Source: Desulfatitalea sp. UBA4791
GTDB taxonomy: Bacteria; Desulfobacterota; Desulfobacteria; Desulfobacterales; Desulfosarcinaceae
Direction: 5' to 3'
DNA length: 24,981 bases
NCBI GenBank assembly: GCA_002402905.1
Contig: DHGT01000007.1
Span: 38,175-63,155 of the forward strand
The notes beneath the pieces were generated by a model. The model saw only the letters and a list, made by a program, of their open reading frames with translations. It searched no databases and was not told the DNA's origin. Position 1 is the stretch's first letter; each line of letters begins with the position of its first letter. Both the position numbers and the translations under genes were made by a program. This document shows, in pieces, positions 1-9,046 of the stretch.

Positions 1-2
1 TC

Positions 3-335
3 AAGGACGTGATCAAGACCGGCGGAGAATGGGTCTCCTCGCTGGAATTGGAGGATATCATCAGCCAGCACCCCGCGGTCAGCGAAGCCGCGGTCATCGG
101 CGTCCCCGATCCCAAGTGGGGGGAAAGCCCCATGGCCCTGGTGGTACCCAAGCCGGCGTTTGTCGACAAGATCACCGAGGACGAACTGAAAGATTTCTAC
201 AAGCGTTTTGTGGATGAGGGGGTCATCCCCAAGTACGGGATTCCCAAACGCATCCTCATCGTCGATGCCATCGCCAAGACGAGCGTCGGCAAGCTGAACA
301 AAAAGGAGCTGCGCAAACAGTTCGGCCACGGATAG
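3..335 (+). CDS. AMP-forming acyl-CoA synthetase, C-terminal part (5' truncated by window)
   Basis: This is the C-terminal subdomain of an adenylate-forming acyl-CoA ligase, which activates a carboxylic acid with ATP and CoA. The frame is open to the left edge, so the start lies outside the window. Visible family features are the hinge-region KTGGEWVSS motif, the segment HPAVSEAAVIGVPDPKWGE, and the distal KTSVGKLNKKELR motif, whose lysine (first K of GKLNK) is the catalytic residue in this family. The fit is to the medium/long-chain fatty-acid ligase group, but substrate cannot be read from about 110 residues. It ends 200 nt before valS, which has its own promoter candidate, so the two are probably separately transcribed. 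An ADP-forming acyl-CoA synthetase lies just beyond valS. Confidence 0.9.
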   Translation, partial: KDVIKTGGEWVSSLELEDIISQHPAVSEAAVIGVPDPKWGESPMALVVPKPAFVDKITEDELKDFYKRFVDEGVIPKYGIPKRILIVDAIAKTSVGKLNKKELRKQFGHG

Positions 336-419
336 CCCGCAAGACTCGGCGCGGCGAATAGAAGATTCCTTACAGGGAGTTAGGGAACATCGACGGCCAG
401 CCCCGCTGCCGTGCGCGTG

Positions 420-448
420 TTGACACCACCGGTCGGCCATGACATAAG
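420..448 (+). promoter_or_regulatory. Candidate sigma70 promoter for valS
   Basis: A perfect -35 TTGACA (420-425) is followed after 17 nt by CATAAG (443-448, 4 of 6 matches to TATAAT). It lies about 90 nt before the valS start in the 200-nt gap 336-535, which otherwise shows no gene, no T-box motif and no clear terminator. Consensus match only. Confidence 0.45.
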
Positions 449-535
449 CACGGATGCTGAAAAAAGGACCGGGGCAACGCGAACGATCACCGCCCCACGA
501 ACATGCATCAACCCCATATCGATTGAGCGGACAAG

Positions 536-3190
536 ATGACATCTGATAAAAGCCACCAAAAAATCGACATGCAGCAGCTGCCCAAACACTTCGACGCCAA
601 TGCCGCCGAAGACAAGTATCAAGCCCTGTGGAACGACCTGGGCATTTACCGCTACGACCCCGGCCGCACCCGCGAAGAGACCTTTATCGTGGACACCCCG
701 CCCCCTACGGTGTCGGGCTCGCTGCACGTGGGCCACGTCTTCAGCTACACCCACACGGACATCATCGCGCGATACCAGCGCATGCTCGGCAAAAACATCT
801 TCTACCCCATGGGTTGGGACGACAATGGCCTGCCCACCGAGCGCCGCGTCCAAAACTACTTCCATGTTCGCTGCGATCCGTCCGCCGCCTATGAAGAGGG
901 CGTCGAATTGCAACAGGCCAGCGCCAAGGATCGCAAGAGTCCGCCCCGCATCCTGTCGCGGCCCAACTTCCTGGACCTGTGCGTCCAGTTGACCCGCGAG
1001 GACGAACAGGTCTTCAAGGATTTGTGGCAGCGACTGGGGCTCTCCGTGGACTGGAGCCTGGAATACTCCACCATCGACAAGCATTGCCGCACCCTGGCCC
1101 AGTTGAGCTTTATCGATCTTTTCCGCAAGGAACATGTCTACAGCACCGAAAGCCCGACCATGTGGGACGTGGATTTCCAAACGGCCATCGCCCAGGCCGA
1201 GGTCGAAGACCGGGAAACGGCGGGCGCCTTCCACGATGTGCGTTTCGGCGTGGCCGACTCGGAAGAGAGCTTCGTCATCGCCACCACCCGGCCCGAACTG
1301 CTGGCGGCCTGCGTGGGCGTGACGTTTCATCCCGATGACGTGCGATACCGGCATCTGGACGGCAAAAAGGCCGTCACCCCTCTCTTTCTCGCCGAAGTCC
1401 CCTGCTTTCCCAGCAAGCTGGTGGACCCCGAAAAGGGCACCGGCATTCTGATGGTGTGTACGTTCGGCGACCAGACCGATGTGCAGTGGTGGCGCGAGCA
1501 CAAACTCGCACTGCGGCAAATCGTCATGAAAAACGGGCGGCTGGCCGACATCACCTTCGGCCAACCGGGATGGGAGAGCCGCGACCCGGAAACGGCCAAC
1601 CACTTTTACGGCCAGCTTAAGGGCCTCAAGGTGGCCCAGGCCAAGACGGCGATCGTCGACATGCTCAGAGAGCCCCGCGGCGCGGCCGCCGGCACCGACG
1701 CGCCGCTGGTCGGCGAACCCAAAGCGATCCAGCACGCGGTGCGTTTTTACGAAAAGGGCGACAAACCCCTGGAGTTCATCTCCACCCGCCAGTGGTTCGT
1801 CCGCATCCTCGACAAGAAAGCGCAGCTCATGGAAAAAGGCAACCAGATCAACTGGTACCCGGGCTTCATGCGCAATCGCTATCTGGACTGGACCCAGAAC
1901 TTGAGTTTCGACTGGTGCATCAGCCGCCAGCGTTATTTCGGCGTTCCCTTTCCGGTCTGGTATCCGCTGGGTGCCGATGGAGAGCCGGATTACGGCCGGC
2001 CGATCATCGCCGACGAAAAGCAACTGCCCGTGGATCCCTCGATCTCCTGCCCGGCCGGCTACCAGGATGCCCAGCGGGGCGTGCCGAACGGATTCGTCGC
2101 CGAAAACGACGTGTTCGACACCTGGTTCACCAGCTCCCTCAGCCCCCAGATCGGCTCGCACTGGCTGCTGGACAAAAAGCGCCATCAACGTCTCTTCCCC
2201 ATGGATCTTCGGCCCCAGAGCCACGAGATCATCCGCACCTGGGCCTTTTACACCATCGTCAAGGCCATGCTGCACGAAGATACCATCCCCTGGAAAAACG
2301 TCACCATTTCGGGCTGGGTGCTCGACCCGGACCGCAAGAAGATGTCCAAGAGCAAGGGCAATGTGGTGGTGCCCACCGAGTTGATGGAGAAGTACAGCTC
2401 CGATACCCTGCGCTACTGGGCCGGCAGCGCACGCCTGGGCGTGGACACGGCCTATGACGAAAAGGTCGTGAAGATCGGCAAACGGTTGGTGACCAAGCTC
2501 TACAACGCCGCCAAGTTCGTTCTCTCCCAGCAGGGCGAGCCCGGTCCCATCACCTGTGAACTGGACCGCGCCTTCATCCACCGACTGAAAGCCATGGTGC
2601 AGAAGGCCGAGCACCATCTGGCCCAATTCGATTTCTCCACCGCGCTGGCCGCCATCGAGAGCTTTTTCTGGAACTCGTTTACCGATACCTACCTGGAATT
2701 CAGCAAAAAGCGGGCCTGGGGGGATCAGGGCGGAGACGCAGGGGACCAGGGATCGGCTCTGGCCGCTCTGCAGATGGGGCTTGAAACCCTGACCAAAATG
2801 TTCGCCCCCTACATGCCCTTCATCTGCGAGGAGATCTGGTCGTGGCGTTTTGCCCAAAAAAGAGGAATCGCCAGCGTGTGCGTGGCCCCATGGCCCACGG
2901 AGAGCGATTTCGACGGTATCGCGCCGCCGGAAGCGCCGCAGAGTTTCGATCTGGCCACCACCATTTTTTACGCCGTCAACAAGCAAAAGACGGATAACCA
3001 ACTCTCCATCGGTCGCCAGTTGTCCTCCATCACCGTACATCTCAACGCCAAGACCAAAGCCATTGCCGACATGATCGAAGACGATATCCAGGCGGCGACG
3101 CGCTGCGAACGCATCGTCTGGCATGTCGCCGATCACTTGGAAGACGGACAGGTCGAGCTCTCCGACATGAAGGTGCCGGACAGCGACTGA
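536..3190 (+). CDS. valS: Valyl-tRNA synthetase
   Basis: This class Ia aminoacyl-tRNA synthetase charges tRNA-Val in the cytoplasm. The 884 residues include the HIGH-type signature HVGH (64-67) after PPPTVSG, the CP1 editing-domain motif ATTRPELL, and the KMSKS loop (602-606). The segment PMGWDDNGLPTERRVQNYF (from about residue 91) is the form I associate with the archaeal/actinobacterial/rickettsial ValRS branch; E. coli has a different sequence at this point. The C-terminus stops soon after the anticodon-binding region, and I see no long C-terminal coiled-coil arm like that of the roughly 950-residue E. coli enzyme. The ATG at 536 is used because the tRNA-synthetase homology begins immediately after it. 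The next gene begins 31 nt downstream and may be co-transcribed. Confidence 0.97.
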   Translation: MTSDKSHQKIDMQQLPKHFDANAAEDKYQALWNDLGIYRYDPGRTREETFIVDTPPPTVSGSLHVGHVFSYTHTDIIARYQRMLGKNIFYPMGWDDNGLPTERRVQNYFHVRCDPSAAYEEGVELQQASAKDRKSPPRILSRPNFLDLCVQLTREDEQVFKDLWQRLGLSVDWSLEYSTIDKHCRTLAQLSFIDLFRKEHVYSTESPTMWDVDFQTAIAQAEVEDRETAGAFHDVRFGVADSEESFVIATTRPELLAACVGVTFHPDDVRYRHLDGKKAVTPLFLAEVPCFPSKLVDPEKGTGILMVCTFGDQTDVQWWREHKLALRQIVMKNGRLADITFGQPGWESRDPETANHFYGQLKGLKVAQAKTAIVDMLREPRGAAAGTDAPLVGEPKAIQHAVRFYEKGDKPLEFISTRQWFVRILDKKAQLMEKGNQINWYPGFMRNRYLDWTQNLSFDWCISRQRYFGVPFPVWYPLGADGEPDYGRPIIADEKQLPVDPSISCPAGYQDAQRGVPNGFVAENDVFDTWFTSSLSPQIGSHWLLDKKRHQRLFPMDLRPQSHEIIRTWAFYTIVKAMLHEDTIPWKNVTISGWVLDPDRKKMSKSKGNVVVPTELMEKYSSDTLRYWAGSARLGVDTAYDEKVVKIGKRLVTKLYNAAKFVLSQQGEPGPITCELDRAFIHRLKAMVQKAEHHLAQFDFSTALAAIESFFWNSFTDTYLEFSKKRAWGDQGGDAGDQGSALAALQMGLETLTKMFAPYMPFICEEIWSWRFAQKRGIASVCVAPWPTESDFDGIAPPEAPQSFDLATTIFYAVNKQKTDNQLSIGRQLSSITVHLNAKTKAIADMIEDDIQAATRCERIVWHVADHLEDGQVELSDMKVPDSD

Positions 3191-3221
3191 GCATCACCTT
3201 CTGGATAAGGTAAGGAGAAGC

Positions 3222-5297
3222 ATGGAGACCTTTTTCAATCCGCGATCGGTGGCCGTGGCCGGCGCCAGCCAGAAAGAGAACCTGGGCAACCATGTGGTGA
3301 AAAACCTCAAGGCCGGTTTCGATGGGGATATCTATCCGATCAACCCCAACTATGGCGACATCGAAGGGCTGCCCTGCTTTCCATCCATCGACGCCGTCCC
3401 CGGCCATGTGGACCTGGCTATCGTGCTGGTACCCGCCAAAGCCGTGCCCGCCGTGCTGGAAGGGTGCGCCCGGAAAGGCACGCGTCGGGTGATCATTGAA
3501 AGCGCCGGCTTTTCCGAAACCGGCGACGCGGGCCGCGCCCTGCAGGCCCGATGCGACGAGATCGCCCGCAAAAACGAAATCCGGTTGTGGGGCCCCAATT
3601 GCATGGGGATCGTCGATGTTCCCAGGCAGTACTTCTTTACCTTCATGCATCCGCGCATCCGCATGTCCGGACTGCTGCCCGGGCGCATCTCGCTCATCGT
3701 GCAAAGCGGCATGATGTCCGCCGTGTTCCTGGCCGAACTGGCCCGCAAGGGCATCGGGGTGGCCAAGGCCTGTTCCATCGGCAACCGCGCCGACGTGGAC
3801 GAATGCGATCTGTTGGCCTACCTGGAACGGGACGCCGACACCGATGTCATCGCGCTCTACCTCGAATCGATCCCCCGCGGCCGGCGTTTCGCTGAACTGG
3901 CCGCCGCCTCGACCAAGCCCATCGTGCTGCTCAAAGGAGGCCAGAGCGAAGCGGGCGCCCAGGCGGCCATGAGCCACACCAGCAGCCTGTCGGGCAACTC
4001 GCGCCTGGCGACCAGCGTGCTGTCCGGCGCCGGCGTCGTCATGGCCGACAGCGTTTTCCAGATGATGGACATGGCCCACACCCTGGCGGCCATTCCCACG
4101 CTCAACCCGTCCTGCCGCATCGCCATCATGACCTTGAGCGGCGGGGCCGGCATTCTGGCCTGCGATGCCCTGGCGCGCAGCGGCCTGACCATCGCCACCC
4201 TCTCCGCGGAGACGAAAAAGAAGCTGGAGGCGGTATTTCCGCCCTGGATGCCGCCGGCCAATCCCATCGACCTCTTTCCCGCCGTATCCATGCGCGGCCG
4301 CACCGTCGCGTTCATGGAGTCGCTCTCGGCCGTCCTGGAAGATCCGCAAATCGATGCGGTGGTCATCCATTTTGTCGCCGGCCTCGACGAGGCCATGTCC
4401 GAACATCTGGCGAATCTGAAACAACGGGCCGACCAATCGGGCAAGACCGTCATCTTCTGGCTGATGGGCCTGGCCGAAGCCAAACGCCGGTTCAGGGACA
4501 GCGCGCGGTCTTCTGGCATTGCCGTCCATTCGGACGGCACCCGTCTGGCCGAATGTCTGGCCGCCGTCGCCCATTTCAATGCCCACCGGCAACGCGCCGG
4601 GGCCGAAGCCGAATACCGGTTGCCGCCGATTCCCGAACCCAGGCGCACGGAACTGCCCGACGCGACGAAGATCCTCGATGAATTCGACAGCAAACGCCTT
4701 CTCGATGAGTGGCGCATCCCGGTGGTCGAAGAAAAGATCGCCGCGACACCCGAGGCAGCGTGGGCCTTTGCCGAACAAGTGGGAATGCCGGTGGTGCTCA
4801 AGGGGCTGGCCCCGGACAAGGCACACAAGACCGAACACGGCCTCGTCAAACTGGGCATTTCAGACCGGCCCCGGCTATTTGACATGTTTGCCCGACTCCA
4901 GACGCAACTCGGCGGCAAGGGCCGTATCCTGGTCCAGCAGCAGATCCCCTATGACTACGAATTGATCGCCGGTTTTCTCCGGGATGCCCAATTCGGCCCG
5001 TGCGTCATGTTCGGGTTGGGCGGCATCCTGGCCGAACTGCAACCGGATGTGACGTTCGCCCTGGCGCCCCTCAACGAAGCCAAGGCTGTCCAACTCGTCC
5101 GCAGTCTGCGGAATCGACGGTTGCTGCAAGGCTTTCGCGGCATGGCGCCCCTGGATGAAGCCGCCGCTGCCCGACTGCTGGTCCAACTGGCAGACCTCGG
5201 CGCGGCCCATCCTCAAATTCAACAGATCGACATCAACCCCCTGGTGGTCCAAAAGGGAGTGCCCCTGGCCGTGGACGCCAATATTGTGCTCGATTAG
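3222..5297 (+). CDS. ADP-forming acetate/acyl-CoA ligase, single-chain alpha-beta type
   Basis: This is an NDP-forming acyl-CoA synthetase: acyl-CoA + ADP + Pi <-> acid + CoA + ATP, used in anaerobes for substrate-level phosphorylation or acid activation. The 691 residues match the usual length of about 700 for fused alpha-beta forms. The N-terminus is a CoA-binding Rossmann domain (NPRSVAVAGAS, residues 6-16), followed by succinyl-CoA-ligase-like domains. The probable phosphorylated histidine is His252 in SHTSSLSG. From about residue 480 an ATP-grasp domain follows (GMPVVLKGLAPDKAHKTEHG, then QQIPYDYELIAG and DINPLVV). AAGGAG sits 5-10 nt before the ATG at 3222. It is 31 nt after valS and ends 9 nt before a convergent gene. 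Acetate versus another acid cannot be decided from sequence. Confidence 0.9.
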   Translation: METFFNPRSVAVAGASQKENLGNHVVKNLKAGFDGDIYPINPNYGDIEGLPCFPSIDAVPGHVDLAIVLVPAKAVPAVLEGCARKGTRRVIIESAGFSETGDAGRALQARCDEIARKNEIRLWGPNCMGIVDVPRQYFFTFMHPRIRMSGLLPGRISLIVQSGMMSAVFLAELARKGIGVAKACSIGNRADVDECDLLAYLERDADTDVIALYLESIPRGRRFAELAAASTKPIVLLKGGQSEAGAQAAMSHTSSLSGNSRLATSVLSGAGVVMADSVFQMMDMAHTLAAIPTLNPSCRIAIMTLSGGAGILACDALARSGLTIATLSAETKKKLEAVFPPWMPPANPIDLFPAVSMRGRTVAFMESLSAVLEDPQIDAVVIHFVAGLDEAMSEHLANLKQRADQSGKTVIFWLMGLAEAKRRFRDSARSSGIAVHSDGTRLAECLAAVAHFNAHRQRAGAEAEYRLPPIPEPRRTELPDATKILDEFDSKRLLDEWRIPVVEEKIAATPEAAWAFAEQVGMPVVLKGLAPDKAHKTEHGLVKLGISDRPRLFDMFARLQTQLGGKGRILVQQQIPYDYELIAGFLRDAQFGPCVMFGLGGILAELQPDVTFALAPLNEAKAVQLVRSLRNRRLLQGFRGMAPLDEAAAARLLVQLADLGAAHPQIQQIDINPLVVQKGVPLAVDANIVLD

Positions 5298-5306
5298 ACG
5301 CTCTTC

Positions 5307-7124
5307 CTATCGGAACAGCGCAAAGCAGAGCCACAGAATGACGGTGGGCAGCAAGGCGCCCTTTAGCAGTCCTATGGGTGAGACGGCATCGTCGAAATGC
5401 TTCTTCAGTAGCGACTGGCCGGCCGGGTTGGGCGCGTTGGCAATCACGGTCAACCCGCCGCCGGCGACCGCTCCGGCCACGACCGCGTATTTGCATCCGT
5501 CCGGGAATGCCGGGACCAGGGTACACAGATAGGTAATGGCGGCATTGTCGTTAAACGCGGTCAGTATGGTCGCTGCCGCCATCAGCGGTATCTCGCCGAG
5601 TCTGCCCAGCACCGGCTCGATCCACCAGCCTTGCAATCCGCCATGAATCACCAGGCCACCGAGGAAAAAGCCGACCAGCAGCGGCGGTCTCAAGTCGATG
5701 CGATTCTGAAAGGGCAGCGTCACCTGGGCGAAGCCGAGAAAGAAGAAAAGGCCCGGCACGAACAGGGTGGGATGGTGGGCATTGAATATGGTCCAGGCCA
5801 TGAACAGGACATGGCCGACAGTGACCCAGGCCGGTACCGGATCGTCGCGGTCGTCCCAATCGGGATCGAAAAATTCGGCCCGCTGCTCCTTGGGAAGCAG
5901 CCCCGGGAAGAATTCGCGCAGCTTCTTCAGCTTGATTTCATTGAAGCGTTTGTCAAAGGCCTCCTTGACCAATTCGGGGTCCACGCCCTTGCCTTGAAGG
6001 CCGGGCAGATAGGATTCTTCCAATCGGATCTTCACGTTGTCGATGACTTCCTTGGTCTTGTCTCCCACCGTTTTACCGAAATCGATCTCCTGGGTGACCA
6101 TGGGCCTGATCTTGTCGAACTCGGCCTCCAGGTCGGTGCGTTTGATCAGCTCCTTCTGAATGCCGTGCTTGAGCTCTTCAACGGCGAAGTCGTGTAGCAT
6201 GCCGTTCAATTCCTTGCGGAAGATAACATAATAGATGCTGTTGCTCAGCAGGATACCGATCAGCTCCTTCCAACCGAAATGGGTCACCATGAAAAGCGTG
6301 CTCCAATCCCACGGGCCGGCGACCATCAGCACCGGAGGGGCCGCGAAGTTCGTCAGGGTTCCGCCCACCGAGATATTGACGAACAAGAGCCCCAAAGTGG
6401 CGTATTTAAAGCCCATACTCGGCTTCAAGGAGTAAAACCTGGTGCTGAGCAGTAATGCGCAGATGGTCATGGCGGCCGGTTCGGTGATGAACGAACCCAG
6501 GGTGGGGCCCAGTGTCAGGACCGTAAACCACCATGAGATCAGGGTGCCGCCCAACAGGTTGGCGATCTTTTGCATCATCGCCTCGGCCAGTTTGAGAATG
6601 GGACGGGTGGCGGCCAGAATCATGATGGTGACGACGAACATCGGTTCCACGTAGTTCACCCGGTAACCGATATAATAGACGGTGGTCTGCCAATCGAAGA
6701 AAGAGACGATGGCGACGACGAGAACCGCAGCCCACAGCCCGAAGACCACCTCCACCTCACCGAAGAAGTGGAACAGTTCGGCCCCGTGGTGGACCGAGTA
6801 CTTATCGGCACGGCCCTGCCGAATTTTCTCCTCGTGTTCATGGTCCCATTTGTGGGCCAACTCCATGAACTTGCTGCTCAGGAACGTGTGAACGATGGCA
6901 CAGAAGAAGATGAGGGTGGCCACCAGGTTAAACGGTTGATGGCGTATACGGTGCTTGAGAATCTCCGGGATGCTCGTCATATCCTGATCACCGTAACTGT
7001 CCAGTGCGGGAGGGAAGCCTACGACACCTTCGGCCGGTGCCGCGGCCCAGGCCACGCCGGCACAGATGATCATTGCAAGTAAAGGGCAAAAAATAACCAT
7101 TCCGCATTTCGATCGGCTCGACAC
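5307..7124 (-). CDS. Putative Na+/H+ antiporter (PF07399-like)
   Basis: A polytopic inner-membrane protein of the putative Na+/H+ antiporter family (Na_H_antiport_3), distantly NhaD-like. It has an N-terminal signal-like hydrophobic segment ending near GVAWAAA, many membrane helices, the family-type GGTLTNFAAPPVLMVAG and AFNDNAAITYLCTLVPAF motifs, and a charged central loop of about 110 residues. The start is ambiguous. The ATG at 7133 directly abuts its GGAG with no spacer, whereas the GTG at 7124, three codons later, lies 9 nt from the same AAGGAG. I therefore prefer the GTG, giving 605 residues. The gene follows the psiE-like gene by about 40 nt on the same strand, so the pair is probably one operon. 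The transported ion is inferred from family only. Confidence 0.82.
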   Translation of the reverse strand: MSSRSKCGMVIFCPLLAMIICAGVAWAAAPAEGVVGFPPALDSYGDQDMTSIPEILKHRIRHQPFNLVATLIFFCAIVHTFLSSKFMELAHKWDHEHEEKIRQGRADKYSVHHGAELFHFFGEVEVVFGLWAAVLVVAIVSFFDWQTTVYYIGYRVNYVEPMFVVTIMILAATRPILKLAEAMMQKIANLLGGTLISWWFTVLTLGPTLGSFITEPAAMTICALLLSTRFYSLKPSMGFKYATLGLLFVNISVGGTLTNFAAPPVLMVAGPWDWSTLFMVTHFGWKELIGILLSNSIYYVIFRKELNGMLHDFAVEELKHGIQKELIKRTDLEAEFDKIRPMVTQEIDFGKTVGDKTKEVIDNVKIRLEESYLPGLQGKGVDPELVKEAFDKRFNEIKLKKLREFFPGLLPKEQRAEFFDPDWDDRDDPVPAWVTVGHVLFMAWTIFNAHHPTLFVPGLFFFLGFAQVTLPFQNRIDLRPPLLVGFFLGGLVIHGGLQGWWIEPVLGRLGEIPLMAAATILTAFNDNAAITYLCTLVPAFPDGCKYAVVAGAVAGGGLTVIANAPNPAGQSLLKKHFDDAVSPIGLLKGALLPTVILWLCFALFR

Positions 7125-7169
7125 GCTTTTCATCTCCTTTTCTTCATAACAATTGAAACCATCAGAAAT

Positions 7170-7604
7170 TTAGGAAGGATCGGGCTGTCGACCTCCTCTT
7201 CGCTGGTCAAAGCATCGTTTCATCAGGTAGTAGGCCAACCCCATGGCAACGATCAGGGCGGCGATACCCACAATGGTCAGGCCTGAATACTCCTTGACGT
7301 CCAAGATGATGACCTTGCGGGCGATGGCGATCAGGGCCACCTCCAGCACCACTTCGGAATGCACCACCTTGTCGGCCAGATAGGCCTTGATGGTTTCCAG
7401 CAGTTCCACACCGATGAGAATCAACAGGAAAAATCCGAAAATGTCCAACAGCTCATCGATTTCCAGCCAGAAGAACGGCGGGGAAATGATATCCTTGACG
7501 ATCAGGTAAGCCAGTTCGATCGTCGATATCAGTACCACGAGAATCATCAACCCGATCAGGGAGACAATGACGGCATGCTCGAATTTTCTCAAAAACCCGC
7601 CCAT
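7170..7604 (-). CDS. PsiE-family (phosphate-starvation-inducible E) membrane protein
   Basis: A 144-residue integral membrane protein with four predicted hydrophobic helices. The central block, ELLETIKAYLADKVVHSEV followed by ALIAIARKVIILD, is the hallmark of the PsiE family (PF06146), whose biochemical role is unknown. AAAGGAG lies about 10 nt before the ATG at 7604, which supports that start. The C-terminus is short and basic (KRCFDQRRGGRQ). It is the first gene of a two-gene minus-strand unit with the antiporter, which might suggest a role in ion homeostasis or envelope stress; that is inference. No Pho box was recognised upstream. Confidence 0.85.
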   Translation of the reverse strand: MGGFLRKFEHAVIVSLIGLMILVVLISTIELAYLIVKDIISPPFFWLEIDELLDIFGFFLLILIGVELLETIKAYLADKVVHSEVVLEVALIAIARKVIILDVKEYSGLTIVGIAALIVAMGLAYYLMKRCFDQRRGGRQPDPS

Positions 7605-7657
7605 CGTATGGATACTCCTTTATCCCTGTTAAAACCAAAGCCGGACGCAACGCTCAG

Positions 7658-7687
7658 AATATATAAAACCATACACCCAAGATTCAA
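7658..7687 (-). promoter_or_regulatory. Candidate promoter for psiE-antiporter unit
   Basis: On the minus strand TTGAAT (7687-7682) is followed after 18 nt by TATATT (7663-7658, 5 of 6 matches to the -10 consensus), about 54 nt before the psiE ATG. Consensus match only. Confidence 0.35.
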
Positions 7688-7768
7688 GATCTCGCATTCA
7701 TTTTCGCTCGATCCGGATGCTTCTTTTTCCCGCGATAGACAAGATGCGCTGCAAGGCCCTGTTTTTTC

Positions 7769-7797
7769 TTGCCTGTAGAGGCTGACTGCCCTAAAAT
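7769..7797 (+). promoter_or_regulatory. Candidate promoter for binding-protein/kinase operon
   Basis: TTGCCT (7769-7774) and TAAAAT (7792-7797, 5 of 6) are separated by 17 nt, about 108 nt before the lipoprotein ATG. Consensus match only. Confidence 0.35.
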
Positions 7798-7905
7798 CAA
7801 AAACATGAAAACCTGCTGACATTTTGGGACGGCCACTCTTTTCGAGCCGTGCGACCTCTTCTGAGCCAGTTAACCGGCAGACCGCAGGGCAGGAGAAACA
7901 ATACG

Positions 7906-9042
7906 ATGAAAGAGATCGCCCGTTCAAGGAAATGCTTGGGGCCATGGACAACGGCACTCGTTGCCGTTGTCTGGCTGCTGGCCGCATGCGAGTCAAAAGA
8001 ACCCCTCCACATCGGGTTTGTCGCAGGCACCTTGGGCCGCGTGGCCGATCTTGGCGTGACCGGACTGGATGCGGCCCAATTGGCCGTGGCGCAATGCAAT
8101 CAAGACGGGGGTATCCGGGGCCGGCCGGTCCAGCTCATCGTCAAGGATGATCACCAGGATCCCGAGACCGCCCGGAAGGTGGTGCGGGAACTCATTGCAG
8201 CGGGCGTACTGGCCGTGATCGGGCCCATGACCAGCGATATGGCCGTGGCCGTGGTCCCGCTTTTGAATGACGCCCGGCTCGTCACGGTGAGTCCGACGGC
8301 CACCACCGAAGAACTTTCAGGTCTCGACGATTTCTTTTTCCGGGTCACCTCCACGACCCGCGCCTTCGCCAACAAAAGCGCACACTACCACATCCAAAAC
8401 GGCACCATGCGGCGCATCGCGGCCGCCTACGATACGGGCAACCGATCGTTTGGTGAAAAGTGGCTCGACAATTTCAGAGCCGCGTTCACCGGCTCGGGCG
8501 GAGCGGTGATCCACACCATCGGCTTCAATACCAACCAGCCCGCCACCTTTCTGCAAATCGCCCGCGACCTGCTGGCCGCCGAACCCGACGGCATCCTCAT
8601 CGTCGCCAATTCCATGGATTCCGCCCTGCTGTGCCAGCAGATCCGCAAGCTCGATACGGCCGTGCCCATCACCCTCGCCGACTGGGGCGCCACCGAGCGG
8701 CTGCTCGAACTGGGCGGAAAGGCGGTCGAGGGCGTGACCGTGGTGCAGACCTTCGACCGCGACAGCGAGTCCCCCGGATACAAGGCCTTTCGCCAGACTT
8801 TCCTCGAACGCTATCGCAGGGAACCCGGATTCCCGGGAGTGAACACCTATGATGCCATGCAAGTGGTATTGACCGCCTTGAAGGCGCAGAAAAAGGGAAC
8901 CGGCCTGAAAGAGACCATTCTCACATTGCGGCGATTCGCCGGATTGCAGGGCGAATTCGAATTCGATCCGTTTGGCGATGTGGACCGGAAGGAAGCCTCC
9001 ATCAGCATGGTCCGCAACCAGTCGTTTGTCGTTCTGGAGTGA
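7906..9042 (+). CDS. Lipoprotein of the branched-chain amino acid ABC substrate-binding family (Peripla_BP_6)
   Basis: A periplasmic ligand-binding protein anchored as a lipoprotein. The chosen ATG at 7906 has AGGAG 10 nt upstream and is followed by a basic n-region, a hydrophobic stretch and a lipobox LLAAC with Cys28; starting further upstream at 7849 would spoil the signal peptide. The mature part has the LivJ-type fold: HIGFVAG, a region around GIRGRPVQLIVKDDHQDPE, and AVIGPMTSDMAVAVVPLLNDA (the ligand-pocket region of the family). Length is 378 residues. No LivH/M/G/F permease or ATPase genes lie nearby. The stop codon is 4 nt before a membrane hybrid histidine kinase, so the protein more probably presents a ligand to that sensor than feeds a transporter. 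The ligand is unknown. Confidence 0.9.
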   Translation: MKEIARSRKCLGPWTTALVAVVWLLAACESKEPLHIGFVAGTLGRVADLGVTGLDAAQLAVAQCNQDGGIRGRPVQLIVKDDHQDPETARKVVRELIAAGVLAVIGPMTSDMAVAVVPLLNDARLVTVSPTATTEELSGLDDFFFRVTSTTRAFANKSAHYHIQNGTMRRIAAAYDTGNRSFGEKWLDNFRAAFTGSGGAVIHTIGFNTNQPATFLQIARDLLAAEPDGILIVANSMDSALLCQQIRKLDTAVPITLADWGATERLLELGGKAVEGVTVVQTFDRDSESPGYKAFRQTFLERYRREPGFPGVNTYDAMQVVLTALKAQKKGTGLKETILTLRRFAGLQGEFEFDPFGDVDRKEASISMVRNQSFVVLE

Positions 9043-9046
9043 TCCA

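Larger units (their letters stand above)
7605..7905. other. Divergent intergenic region, 301 nt
   Basis: This gap separates the minus-strand psiE/antiporter unit from the plus-strand binding-protein/kinase unit. It holds one promoter-like element in each direction (listed separately). I saw no convincing small ORF with a ribosome binding site, no strong terminator and no clear operator palindrome in the rest. Confidence 0.6.

Noticed and set aside
336..535. T-box leader for valS
   Set aside because: No T-box consensus and no terminator/antiterminator pair; a simple promoter explains the gap.
380..3136. 918-codon open frame antisense to valS
   Set aside because: The plus strand is an unmistakable ValRS; the antisense frame has the His/Gly/Asp/Val-rich composition of a high-GC shadow and no domain.
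3042..4838. 598-codon open frame antisense to the ADP-forming acyl-CoA ligase
   Set aside because: Shadow of a well-supported gene, with low-complexity Gly/His/Arg composition and no recognisable motif.
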